The notes below the pieces were generated by a model that saw only the letters and a program-made list of their open reading frames with translations, was not told the origin of the DNA and did not search any database. Positions 33,752 to 42,743 of a stretch of DNA of 64,000 nucleotides are shown here, in pieces (position 1 is the stretch's first letter; each line of letters opens with the position of its first letter). The DNA lies in assembly GCF_000425585.1 (NCBI RefSeq), contig NZ_KE384399.1, forward strand, positions 354,459 to 418,458, in the 5' to 3' direction. The DNA comes from Terrimonas ferruginea DSM 30193 (GTDB lineage: Bacteria; Bacteroidota; Bacteroidia; Chitinophagales; Chitinophagaceae). Both the position numbers and the translations under genes were made by a program.

Positions 33752-36553
33752 ATGCTTCGCCGGTGGAATATATGTATACTGCTGATCCTGCTGTCGCAGC
33801 TAACGAATGCACAGGATAACCTGTCGCTGTGGTATAAACAACCGGCTGTGCGCTGGACCGACGCATTGCCCTTAGGCAATGGCCGCATCGGTGCCATGGT
33901 CTTCGGCGACGTAAAAGAAGACCGCATTCAATTTAACGAAGAAACATTATGGACCGGTGAACCGCGTGACTACACGCGTCCGGGGGCTGCACAATATCTG
34001 GATACCATTCGCCAGTTGATCGCACAGGGAAAGCAAAAAGAGGCGGAGGCATTGGCAGAACTGCATTTCATGGGCAGCAAATCCACCGAAGGCAAAACGG
34101 CGGAATGGGAAAAGCAAATATTGTCACGCCAGGGATTAAAAGGCAACCCGGCTTTGTCTGATTATGATGATGCAAAATGGAAGACCATGCCGGTGCCATC
34201 CTATGAAGGGTGGGAGAGTGCAGGTTTCGAAGGATTAGACGGTGCCGTATGGGTGCGTACCCGTTTTTCCGTTCCGGATCAATGGCTGAAGCAGGAAACA
34301 ATACTTGATCTCAACCGTGTACGTGGCGATGATTATGTCTATATCAATGGTCAGCCGGTAAAGCGTAACGACCAATACAAATACAACATACCTGCGGGGC
34401 TTCTGAAGAAAAGAAATAATACAATCGCCGTGTTGGTGCTTAATTATTTTGACAAGGGAGGCGTTGCCGGTTATAAAGACACGACAAAAAAGATCGGCAT
34501 CTATCCTGTGAGCAGCAGTGGCAACGATCGCCTGGTCTTAAACGGCAACTGGAAATATTTTATCCAGGATGATAATCCTCCGCCCGCGCCACGTTACCAG
34601 GCAGATTATCAGCCTTTCGGTGATCTGTGGCTGCGTTTTTTTCACAATGAAAAAATGATAACCGGCTACCGGCGCAGTCTCGATATCAGCAAGGCCATTT
34701 CCTACACCACCTACAAATCCGGCGATACCACCTTCCGTCGTGAATACCTGGTGAGCCAGCCGGATCAATTGCTCGCAGTAAAACTGGATGCAGATCGCGC
34801 AAGGTCGGTCAGTCTGCAGATCGCATTGACCAGTCCGCATAAAATTGCTGAAGTGCGTACCCGCCCGGATGGTTCCATGACATTAAAAGTGCAGGTCCGT
34901 AACGGCGCATTGAAAGGTCAGGCCGATCTGCAGGTAAAAATCCGCAATGGGAAATTGTCGGTAAAAGACAAACGTGTGGTTATTGAAAAAGCCGACGAGG
35001 TCATTATCTATCTTACAGCCGCCACCAACTATCGCAATTATAACGATGTATCGGCCGATCCGGCTAAACTGTCTGCCACCGTGATGCAGCAACATGGCAG
35101 GCGTTCGTTTGACCAGGTAGAGGCGGCACATCTCGCGGAGTATCGTGCTTATTATGATCGCTTCTTTGTGGAGTTTGATAAATCCCTCAATGATCATATC
35201 CCAACTGATGAGCGGCTGGCAAATTTTGCAAAAGCACCCGATCCTTCCTTTGCGGCGTTGTACATGCAGTACGGCCGTTACCTGCTCATCGCTTCTTCGA
35301 GACCGGGTACGCGCCCGGCAAATCTGCAAGGTATCTGGAATGACCTGTTGCAGCCACCGTGGGGAAGCAAATACACAACTAATATCAACCTCGAAATGAA
35401 TTACTGGCCGGCGGAATTACTGAATCTTTCTCCGTTGCATGAGCCGTTATTCAACATGATAAAAGAACTGGCGGAGACCGGCAGGCACACCGCCAAAGTT
35501 CACTATAACATGCCTGGCTGGGTCTTGCATCACAATACCGATCTCTGGCGTGGTACGGCTCCGATCAATGCCGCCAATCATGGCATTTGGGTAACCGGTG
35601 GCGCCTGGTTGTGCGATCATTTGTGGGAACATTACCGTTATACAAAAGACATAGATTTTCTTTCGGAGAAAGCCTATCCGCTCATGAAAGAAGCCGCGCT
35701 TTTCTTTCAGCATTTCCTTATCCGCGATCCTAAGACGGGCTGGATGATCAGCACGCCATCCAATTCTCCCGAACACGGTGGACTGGTTGCCGGTCCTGCC
35801 ATGGATCACCAGCTCATCCGCAATCTTTTCCGGCAGGTGATCAGTGCGTCCGAAATATTGAATAAAGATGCAGTCTTCCGCGATAGTTTGAAAAAGCAAC
35901 TCACGCAGATTGCGCCGGATCAGATCGGTCGTTTCGGACAATTGCAGGAATGGCTGGAAGACAAAGACGATAAAAATGATAAACACCGGCACGTATCTCA
36001 TCTGTGGGCAGTGTATCCGGGATCGGAGATTAATGCAGACGAGCAGCCCGCTTTATGGAAGGCAGCGCAGCAATCGTTACTTTTCCGTGGTGATGAAGCC
36101 ACCGGTTGGAGCCTCGGCTGGAAGATCAATCTCTGGGCGCGTTTTCTCGACGGTAATCATGCTTTCAAATTGATAAAAATGCTATTAAGCCCTGCCGGAA
36201 ATGGTGCAGGCAGTTACACAAATCTTTTCGATGCCCATCCGCCTTTCCAGATCGACGGTAATTTCGGTGGTGCGGCAGGGATCGCGGAAATGTTGCTCCA
36301 AAGTCATACAAAGTACATCGATATACTTCCCGCGCTGCCGGCTGAATTACCGGAGGGCACCATCCGCGGACTTTGTGCACGCGGCGGATTTGTTATAGAT
36401 ATTGATTGGAAAAACGGTGCGCTGGTTCAGGCGAAGATTGTATCAAATGCAGGAGATACACTCCGTTTACGTTACAAAGGGCAGGTAAAAGAATTGCCCA
36501 CTGCCAAGGCAGGTGTTTATATTTTTGACAGTAATCTGAAGAGGATAAATTAA
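33752..36553 (+). CDS. GH95 family glycosidase (alpha-L-fucosidase/galactosidase type) with inserted domain
   Basis: The protein is 933 residues from the ATG at 33752 (a TTG 6 bp earlier is also in frame), with a signal peptide ending near TNAQ. The N-terminal beta-domain motif ALPLGNGRIGAMVFG and the catalytic (alpha/alpha)6 region, with LQGIWNDLLQPPWGSKYT and NLEMNYWPAELLNL, identify GH95. The late NLFDAHPPFQIDGNFGGAAG agrees. About 165 residues (roughly 118-285) are inserted into the N-terminal domain before YQPFGDLWL. They resemble a galactose-binding-like sandwich (DDYVYINGQPVKRN, NNTIAVLVLNYF). In rhamnogalacturonan-II loci GH95 enzymes remove alpha-L-galactose. The stop overlaps the next start by 1 bp. 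Confidence 0.93.
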   Translation: MLRRWNICILLILLSQLTNAQDNLSLWYKQPAVRWTDALPLGNGRIGAMVFGDVKEDRIQFNEETLWTGEPRDYTRPGAAQYLDTIRQLIAQGKQKEAEALAELHFMGSKSTEGKTAEWEKQILSRQGLKGNPALSDYDDAKWKTMPVPSYEGWESAGFEGLDGAVWVRTRFSVPDQWLKQETILDLNRVRGDDYVYINGQPVKRNDQYKYNIPAGLLKKRNNTIAVLVLNYFDKGGVAGYKDTTKKIGIYPVSSSGNDRLVLNGNWKYFIQDDNPPPAPRYQADYQPFGDLWLRFFHNEKMITGYRRSLDISKAISYTTYKSGDTTFRREYLVSQPDQLLAVKLDADRARSVSLQIALTSPHKIAEVRTRPDGSMTLKVQVRNGALKGQADLQVKIRNGKLSVKDKRVVIEKADEVIIYLTAATNYRNYNDVSADPAKLSATVMQQHGRRSFDQVEAAHLAEYRAYYDRFFVEFDKSLNDHIPTDERLANFAKAPDPSFAALYMQYGRYLLIASSRPGTRPANLQGIWNDLLQPPWGSKYTTNINLEMNYWPAELLNLSPLHEPLFNMIKELAETGRHTAKVHYNMPGWVLHHNTDLWRGTAPINAANHGIWVTGGAWLCDHLWEHYRYTKDIDFLSEKAYPLMKEAALFFQHFLIRDPKTGWMISTPSNSPEHGGLVAGPAMDHQLIRNLFRQVISASEILNKDAVFRDSLKKQLTQIAPDQIGRFGQLQEWLEDKDDKNDKHRHVSHLWAVYPGSEINADEQPALWKAAQQSLLFRGDEATGWSLGWKINLWARFLDGNHAFKLIKMLLSPAGNGAGSYTNLFDAHPPFQIDGNFGGAAGIAEMLLQSHTKYIDILPALPAELPEGTIRGLCARGGFVIDIDWKNGALVQAKIVSNAGDTLRLRYKGQVKELPTAKAGVYIFDSNLKRIN

Positions 36554-39500
36554 TGAAGACCTGGTTTTGCTTTTTGGTTTTTTGTTTGTGCTGTGCTGCT
36601 ACAGAAGCACAACGTGTCTCCACGCGCCTGGACGATAACTGGTTGACGATTGCGGGCGACATGCACACGCTTCCCGCTTCACAATACGCGGCAGCCTCTA
36701 TTGAAACAAAGAATTGGAAAAAAGTTTCGGTGCCGCATAACTGGGATGCTTACGAAGGTTACCGGCGATTGCTGCATGGCAACCGCCACGGTGAAGCCTG
36801 GTACCGCCGGTCGCTTCGTATTGGCCAATCACTGAAGAACAAAAGAGCTTTGTTGTTTTTTGAAGGTGCCGGTTCTTATGCAACGGTTTATCTCAACGGC
36901 AGACAAGTCGGTTATCATGCCGGCGGGCGTACGAGTTTTACTATCGATATTACAGAGGTGGTTAAAAAGGATAACCAGGAAAATATACTGACCGTTTATA
37001 CCGGGCATCCTGCCAATATCCGCGATCTGCCCTGGGTTTGTGGTGGTTGTTCGGAAGAGCGGGGCTTTTCCGAAGGCTCTCAGCCCATGGGCATTTTCCG
37101 CCCGGTTCACCTGGTCATTACATCGGATATTTCCTTTGCTCCCTTTGGTATTCATGCCTGGAGCGGCGAGGACGTAAATAAAGAAAAGGCTGTTTTGCGG
37201 GTACGTACTTCATTTAAAAATAAAGCTACAGCCAACAGGAAGGTCACACTGGTTACGCGTCTCGTCAATCAGGAAGGAAAGATCATTACAACGATCTCTT
37301 CTCAACATTCAGTAAAACCGCTCGATTCGATCGATGTAGATCAGCAGCCCGTTACTGTCACTGCGCCGCGCCTGTGGTCGCCGGCCGATCCTTATTTGTA
37401 TAAAATTATTTCCGAACTCCGCGATGAAAAAGGCGTACTCGACAAAATAGAGACCGATTATGGCTTCCGTAAAATAAAATGGGACAGCAGTAGTCACCGG
37501 TTTTTTATAAATGACCAGCCGTTGTTCATCAATGGTGTGGCGGAGTACGAACACATCATCGGGCAAAGCCATGCGTTCAGCGATCTGCAGGTAGAAGCCC
37601 GCATGCGCTGGTTGCAAAGTGCCGGCTTCAACGCCTTCCGCGACGGACACCAGCCGCATAACCTGCGCTATGGTCAGTGGTGCAACCGCATGGGAGTGCT
37701 CTGGTGGACGCAATTGTCCGCACACGTTTGGTTTGACTCTCCCGCCTTCCGCGAGAATTTTAAAACCTTGTTGAAAGAATGGGTGATTGAAAGAAGGAAC
37801 GATCCCGCGGTTATTCTCTGGGGTTTACAGAACGAGAGCAAATTACCTGAAGACTTTGCACGTGAATGTACCGAACTCATTCGTTCGCTCGATCCGACCG
37901 CTTCTGTGCAAAGACTGGTAACTACCTGCAATGGCGGTAGCGGCACCGATTGGGATGTGCCTCAAAACTGGACCGGTACTTATGGTGGTGATCCGGCTAC
38001 TTATGCCAACGATCTCAAACGACAGGTATTGGTGGGCGAATACGGCGCGTGGAGAACAATTGATCTGCATACGGAAGGCCCGTTTGTTCAAAACGGTCCG
38101 CTGAGTGAAGACCGCATGACGGAATTAATGGAACAGAAAGTCCGCCTGGCAGAATCTGCGAAAGACAGTCTCGCCGGTCATTTCTTCTGGCTCCTTACTT
38201 CACATGACAACCCCGGCCGCGTGCAGGGTGGCGAAGGCTGGCGGGAACTTGACCGCATCGGCCCGGTGAACTATAAAGGATTGTTGACGCCGTGGGAAGA
38301 ACCCCTGGACGTTTACTATATGTATCGCAGCAACTATGCCGATCCGGTTACACAACCGATGGTGTATATCGTGTCGCATACCTGGCCCGGCAGATGGACA
38401 AAACCAGGCATAAAAAATGGCATTACTGTTTATTCCAATTGTACCGAGGTAGAACTTTTCAATGATCTTGATAATGCTTCATTAGGACGGCGTAAACGAA
38501 ACGGCATTGGCACCCATTTTACCTGGGACCATGTGAACATTCAATACAATGTACTGTACGCGGTAGGCTATCGCGATGGCCGGCCTGTTGCGAGAGATAC
38601 GATTGTATTAAATCATCTTCCGCAGGCCCCGGGGTTGAAAAAATTTTATGAAAAACAACCGGACATCACCACACCGCAGAAAGGATCTCATTACTGGTAT
38701 CGTGTGAATGCGGGCGGTCCGGCATATATGGACAAACTGGGCCAACGCTGGATGGCTGACCAGGTCTGGGAAGGCAAAGGCATATGGGGCTCTCAATCGT
38801 GGACGAAGCAGTTTCCCGGTCTGCCTGATTTTTTTGCCAGTCAGCGGAGAACATTTGTGCCACTGAAGGGGACAAAAGATCCTGAGCTGTTCAGCACCTT
38901 CCGTTATGGAAGAGACGAGTTGACCTATCATTTTCCGGCTCCCGCAGGAGAGTACAGTATTGAACTTTATTTCACCGAACCCTGGCTGGGTATTGGCGGT
39001 GGTACAGATGCAAAAGGTATGCGCGTGTTTGATGTGGCGGTGAACGGCAAAGTAGTGTTGAAAGACCTGGATATCTGGAAAGAAGCGGGCAGTAATAAAG
39101 TACTGAAGAAGATCATTACCGCGCAATCAGCCAATTCAGAATTGATCATCAGTTTTCCGCGGTTGACGGCAGGACAGGCCGTAATATCCGCTATTGCTAT
39201 AGCGACAAAGAAACCACCTAAACTGAAGGCAAGAGAACTTTCTTTGGCCACTATACATTCACCTTCCAATGTGAGCACAGAACACTGGCTGGATATCGGT
39301 CAGCAGGTTTTTGCCGATACGTCTATTTCATTCAATGCATTGCCTCCGGCTGTCTTTGGTGCACAATGGATAAAACCGGCATCGCCTGATCCGCAGAGCT
39401 ATCATTTTTCCGTAACAAAACCAACCGACGTGTACGTGGCTATCGATACGCTAAAAATGGTAAAGGATGAATGGAAGGAATTTGAAAATACGCAGACATT

Positions 39501-40032
39501 TCTTGAAACGGATGAAAACGGCGGTAAGTCATACACCTTATACCGGCACAGGCTGCGAGCTACGCGCATGCTCAAACTGAGCAACGTTACCGGTCCGGTA
39601 ATCCTTGTGCCGGTATCGACCATGCAGCCGGCTTTCGATCTGAAGAAAACAATACCTTATCGCGCAGAAAAAGCGACTCTTTCCACAGGCGTCGCAATGG
39701 AATCATTCGGCGGTCGCAACTGCGCTGTCATAAAAGTTAACGATCCGGTGAAAATAGCGTGGACCATTGAAACCGGCGTTGCCGATGTATACGCATTGAC
39801 ATTTAAATACTATTCACCACAGGAAAAAAATATCAGGGGACGTATAGAGGTAAGAGATGCCGGCAACACGTTGCTGGTAGATAAAGAAGTAGACCTTGAT
39901 TTTACGCGTCCCGGCAAATGGAACCAGTTTACATTTGATACGGGTACGCAGATCAATGCGGGAAGTTATAAAGTGATCTTTCATACATCCGGTGCAGCGG
40001 GCATTGCTGTTTCGGGAATTGAAATACAATGA
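36553..40032 (+). CDS. GH2 family glycosidase with malectin-like and C-terminal carbohydrate-binding-like modules
   Basis: At 1159 residues this is longer than typical GH2 enzymes. After a signal peptide (about 1-19) come a sugar-binding sandwich, an immunoglobulin-like domain and a TIM barrel. The acid/base glutamate is in GLQNES (about 427) and the nucleophile in VGEYGAW (about 496). The next part contains VYIVSHTWPGRW and a YSNCTEVELF module, then a malectin-like domain at about 765-895 (YSIELYFTEPWLGIG). Two further beta-rich segments reach the end. Likely substrate is a beta-linked galactose, galacturonic or glucuronic acid branch of pectin. It is coupled to neighbours by 1- and 4-bp overlaps. 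Confidence 0.85.
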   Translation: MKTWFCFLVFCLCCAATEAQRVSTRLDDNWLTIAGDMHTLPASQYAAASIETKNWKKVSVPHNWDAYEGYRRLLHGNRHGEAWYRRSLRIGQSLKNKRALLFFEGAGSYATVYLNGRQVGYHAGGRTSFTIDITEVVKKDNQENILTVYTGHPANIRDLPWVCGGCSEERGFSEGSQPMGIFRPVHLVITSDISFAPFGIHAWSGEDVNKEKAVLRVRTSFKNKATANRKVTLVTRLVNQEGKIITTISSQHSVKPLDSIDVDQQPVTVTAPRLWSPADPYLYKIISELRDEKGVLDKIETDYGFRKIKWDSSSHRFFINDQPLFINGVAEYEHIIGQSHAFSDLQVEARMRWLQSAGFNAFRDGHQPHNLRYGQWCNRMGVLWWTQLSAHVWFDSPAFRENFKTLLKEWVIERRNDPAVILWGLQNESKLPEDFARECTELIRSLDPTASVQRLVTTCNGGSGTDWDVPQNWTGTYGGDPATYANDLKRQVLVGEYGAWRTIDLHTEGPFVQNGPLSEDRMTELMEQKVRLAESAKDSLAGHFFWLLTSHDNPGRVQGGEGWRELDRIGPVNYKGLLTPWEEPLDVYYMYRSNYADPVTQPMVYIVSHTWPGRWTKPGIKNGITVYSNCTEVELFNDLDNASLGRRKRNGIGTHFTWDHVNIQYNVLYAVGYRDGRPVARDTIVLNHLPQAPGLKKFYEKQPDITTPQKGSHYWYRVNAGGPAYMDKLGQRWMADQVWEGKGIWGSQSWTKQFPGLPDFFASQRRTFVPLKGTKDPELFSTFRYGRDELTYHFPAPAGEYSIELYFTEPWLGIGGGTDAKGMRVFDVAVNGKVVLKDLDIWKEAGSNKVLKKIITAQSANSELIISFPRLTAGQAVISAIAIATKKPPKLKARELSLATIHSPSNVSTEHWLDIGQQVFADTSISFNALPPAVFGAQWIKPASPDPQSYHFSVTKPTDVYVAIDTLKMVKDEWKEFENTQTFLETDENGGKSYTLYRHRLRATRMLKLSNVTGPVILVPVSTMQPAFDLKKTIPYRAEKATLSTGVAMESFGGRNCAVIKVNDPVKIAWTIETGVADVYALTFKYYSPQEKNIRGRIEVRDAGNTLLVDKEVDLDFTRPGKWNQFTFDTGTQINAGSYKVIFHTSGAAGIAVSGIEIQ

Positions 40033-42734
40033 TGAAGTATAAAATAAGTCTGTTCGTATTGTCCCTGTTCCTCTTTTCGGCAACGAAAAGATTGGTGGCG
40101 CAATCATTGTCCGTGGCCGCCTTGCAATGCGAATACTTAACCGAACCGCTTGGTATAGAAGCGGCAAAACCCGGATTAAGCTGGCAGATCAGGTCATCTG
40201 CTCAGCAGGTGATGCAGACCGCTTACCGCATTCTCGTCAGCGATGACTCGCTCGCGTTGCTACGCAACCAGGGAACAATATGGGATTCCGGAAAAATCCC
40301 GTCAGATCAATCGCTCATGGTGGGCTATAAGGGCAAGTCATTGAAAGCCGCCACGAAATATTACTGGAAGGTAATGGTGTGGGATAATAAAGGCCGCAGT
40401 TCCCCGTGGAGCGCGGTTGCGAGCTGGCGCATGGGACTATTGACCAGGGCCGATTGGAAAGGCGCGTCATGGATCGCTTATGACGTATTGCCCGATTCTT
40501 CCGTGATCGTTCCCCTGGCGCATGGCCGTGGAAAAAAAGAATGGGGACCCAGACGCGACGTACTTCCTTTATTCAGAAAGTCATTCATCATCCATAAAAA
40601 AATAAAGAGCGCTACAGCTTTCGTAACCGGCCTTGGACAGTTTGAGTTTTTTGTTAATGGTACAAAAGCTGGCGATCACTTTCTCGATCCCGGATGGACA
40701 CAATACAGCAAACATGCACTGTATGTGCCGTTTGATATAACCAGTCAATTGAAACCAGGAGAGAATGTGTTGGGCGCTATGCTGGGCAATGGCTTTTACT
40801 ATATCCCGGGTGAACGTTACCGCAAACTAACCGGTGGTTATGGTTATCCTAAAATGATTGCCAACATCGTGATCGAATATGCAGACGGAAGCACCGTGAA
40901 TATCGTAACTGATCAATCATGGAAAACGGCGCCTTCACCCGTTTATTTTTCCAGCATCTATGCCGGAGAAGATTATGATGCGGCGCTTGAACAGGACGGT
41001 TGGGATAAAACAGGATTCAGCGATAATCATTGGCAAACGGTGAAGATCACGGATGGCCCGCCCGAACTGGATGCACAGCTTATTCATGCAGTGAAAGTGA
41101 TGCAACGGTTTACTGCTGTCAAAACGACAACCCTCCGGCCCGGTGTACAAGTAGCCGATCTCGGACAAAATGCATCCGGTATTCCATTCATTCGTGTCCG
41201 CGGTCAGAAAGGCGATACCATCAGGGTGATACCGGCTGAACTGATTAACGAAGATGGTTCGGCCAACCAGAAATCAACCGGCAGTCCGGTATATTATACT
41301 TATGTATTAAAGGGCGAAGGAGAAGAAAGCTGGCAACCACGTTTCGCTTACTATGGTTTCCGTTATTTGCAGGTAGAAGCTATTGCAGGAAACGGTCATA
41401 CGCAGGCACCAACAGTATTAAATGTCGAAGGCCTGCACATCCGCAATGCCGCTCCGCAAAACGGAGCTTTTCAATCATCGAGCGTTTTGTTTAACCAGAC
41501 ACATGAACTGATCCGCTGGGCGGTAAACAGCAATATGGTGAGTGTGTTCACCGATTGTCCGCACCGCGAAAAATTGGGCTGGCTGGAACAAACACACCTC
41601 GTGGGAAGCTCAGTCCGCTATATCTATGACATTGCTGCACTGGGTCGGAAAGTGGTGCGCGACATGATGAATTCGCAAACCCCTGATGGACTGATACCGG
41701 AGATATCTCCCGAGTTCCACCAATTCGTCGATCCGTTCCGCGATTCGCCGGAGTGGGGAAGTGCCGGTATTATCCTGCCCTGGTATTTGTACCAATGGTA
41801 TGGCGATAAACAAATCGTGGCGGAAGCTTATCCGATGATGCAGCGTTATATTACTTATCTGCGTGGCAAAGCCAATAATCATATTCTCACGCAAGGCCTG
41901 AGTGACTGGTACGATCTGGGGCCTGAGCGCCCGGGCTTTTGTCAGTTGACAACGCCGGGCATCACCGCAACGGCCATCTATTATTACGATCTTTGCATTC
42001 TCGAAAAGATCGCAGCCATGCTTGGCCAAACCGCCGATGCAGCGGATTATAGAAAACAGGCGCAGGAAGTAAGAAAAGCCTTCAATGATAAATTCTTCAA
42101 CGGGCAAACAAAACAGTACGGCACAGGAAGTCAGACATCCAATGCGATGGCGCTTTACATGGGCCTGGTAGAACCGGCTAATCGCAAAGAAGTGTTGAAT
42201 AATCTAGTACATGATATACGCACCCGTGATTATGCGTTAACGGCCGGTGATATCGGTTACCGTTATGTGTTGAAGGCATTAGAAGAAGGTGGCTACTCAG
42301 ATGTGATCGTAAAAATGAATAGCCGGACCGACGTTCCCGGTTATGGTTATCAGCTGGCGAAAGGCGCTACGGCGCTTACGGAATCATGGTCGGCACTGCC
42401 CGTTGTTTCCAACAATCATTTCATGCTGGGACATCTGATGGAGTGGTTCTATGCCGGGCTTTGTGGTTTGAAAACGGAAAATGGAAGTGTGGCCTTTAAG
42501 CAGATCCGTATCGCACCGCAGGTAACCGGCGACATCACCAATGCATCCGCGCGTTACGAGTCGCCCTATGGCCTGGTATCCGTTAATTGGGAGCGTAAAG
42601 GAAAACAGTTCAGGATGCGGGTAGTCATTCCTCCGAACACAACGGCTTCGATCGAATTGCCCGCGAACAACAAATACAAAACACCGGTCACAACAGGTTC
42701 AGGTGAACATGTTTATGAAGTGACCTTACAATAA
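40029..42734 (+). CDS. GH78 family alpha-L-rhamnosidase
   Basis: This 901-residue secreted enzyme shows the full GH78 layout. A signal peptide (about 1-24) and fibronectin-like N-terminal domain come first (KPGLSWQI, TKYYWKVMVWDNKG), then beta-sandwich domains (VTGLGQFEFFVNGTKAGDH). The (alpha/alpha)6 catalytic region begins at DCPHREKLGW (about 507-516) and continues with GLIPEISPEF and WSALPVVSNNHFMLGHLMEW. A C-terminal beta-domain ends the protein. It releases terminal alpha-linked L-rhamnose from pectin side chains. The start overlaps the upstream stop (ATGA at 40029-40032); a second ATG follows directly. Confidence 0.95.
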   Translation: MMKYKISLFVLSLFLFSATKRLVAQSLSVAALQCEYLTEPLGIEAAKPGLSWQIRSSAQQVMQTAYRILVSDDSLALLRNQGTIWDSGKIPSDQSLMVGYKGKSLKAATKYYWKVMVWDNKGRSSPWSAVASWRMGLLTRADWKGASWIAYDVLPDSSVIVPLAHGRGKKEWGPRRDVLPLFRKSFIIHKKIKSATAFVTGLGQFEFFVNGTKAGDHFLDPGWTQYSKHALYVPFDITSQLKPGENVLGAMLGNGFYYIPGERYRKLTGGYGYPKMIANIVIEYADGSTVNIVTDQSWKTAPSPVYFSSIYAGEDYDAALEQDGWDKTGFSDNHWQTVKITDGPPELDAQLIHAVKVMQRFTAVKTTTLRPGVQVADLGQNASGIPFIRVRGQKGDTIRVIPAELINEDGSANQKSTGSPVYYTYVLKGEGEESWQPRFAYYGFRYLQVEAIAGNGHTQAPTVLNVEGLHIRNAAPQNGAFQSSSVLFNQTHELIRWAVNSNMVSVFTDCPHREKLGWLEQTHLVGSSVRYIYDIAALGRKVVRDMMNSQTPDGLIPEISPEFHQFVDPFRDSPEWGSAGIILPWYLYQWYGDKQIVAEAYPMMQRYITYLRGKANNHILTQGLSDWYDLGPERPGFCQLTTPGITATAIYYYDLCILEKIAAMLGQTADAADYRKQAQEVRKAFNDKFFNGQTKQYGTGSQTSNAMALYMGLVEPANRKEVLNNLVHDIRTRDYALTAGDIGYRYVLKALEEGGYSDVIVKMNSRTDVPGYGYQLAKGATALTESWSALPVVSNNHFMLGHLMEWFYAGLCGLKTENGSVAFKQIRIAPQVTGDITNASARYESPYGLVSVNWERKGKQFRMRVVIPPNTTASIELPANNKYKTPVTTGSGEHVYEVTLQ

Positions 42735-42743
42735 TTGAGTTGC

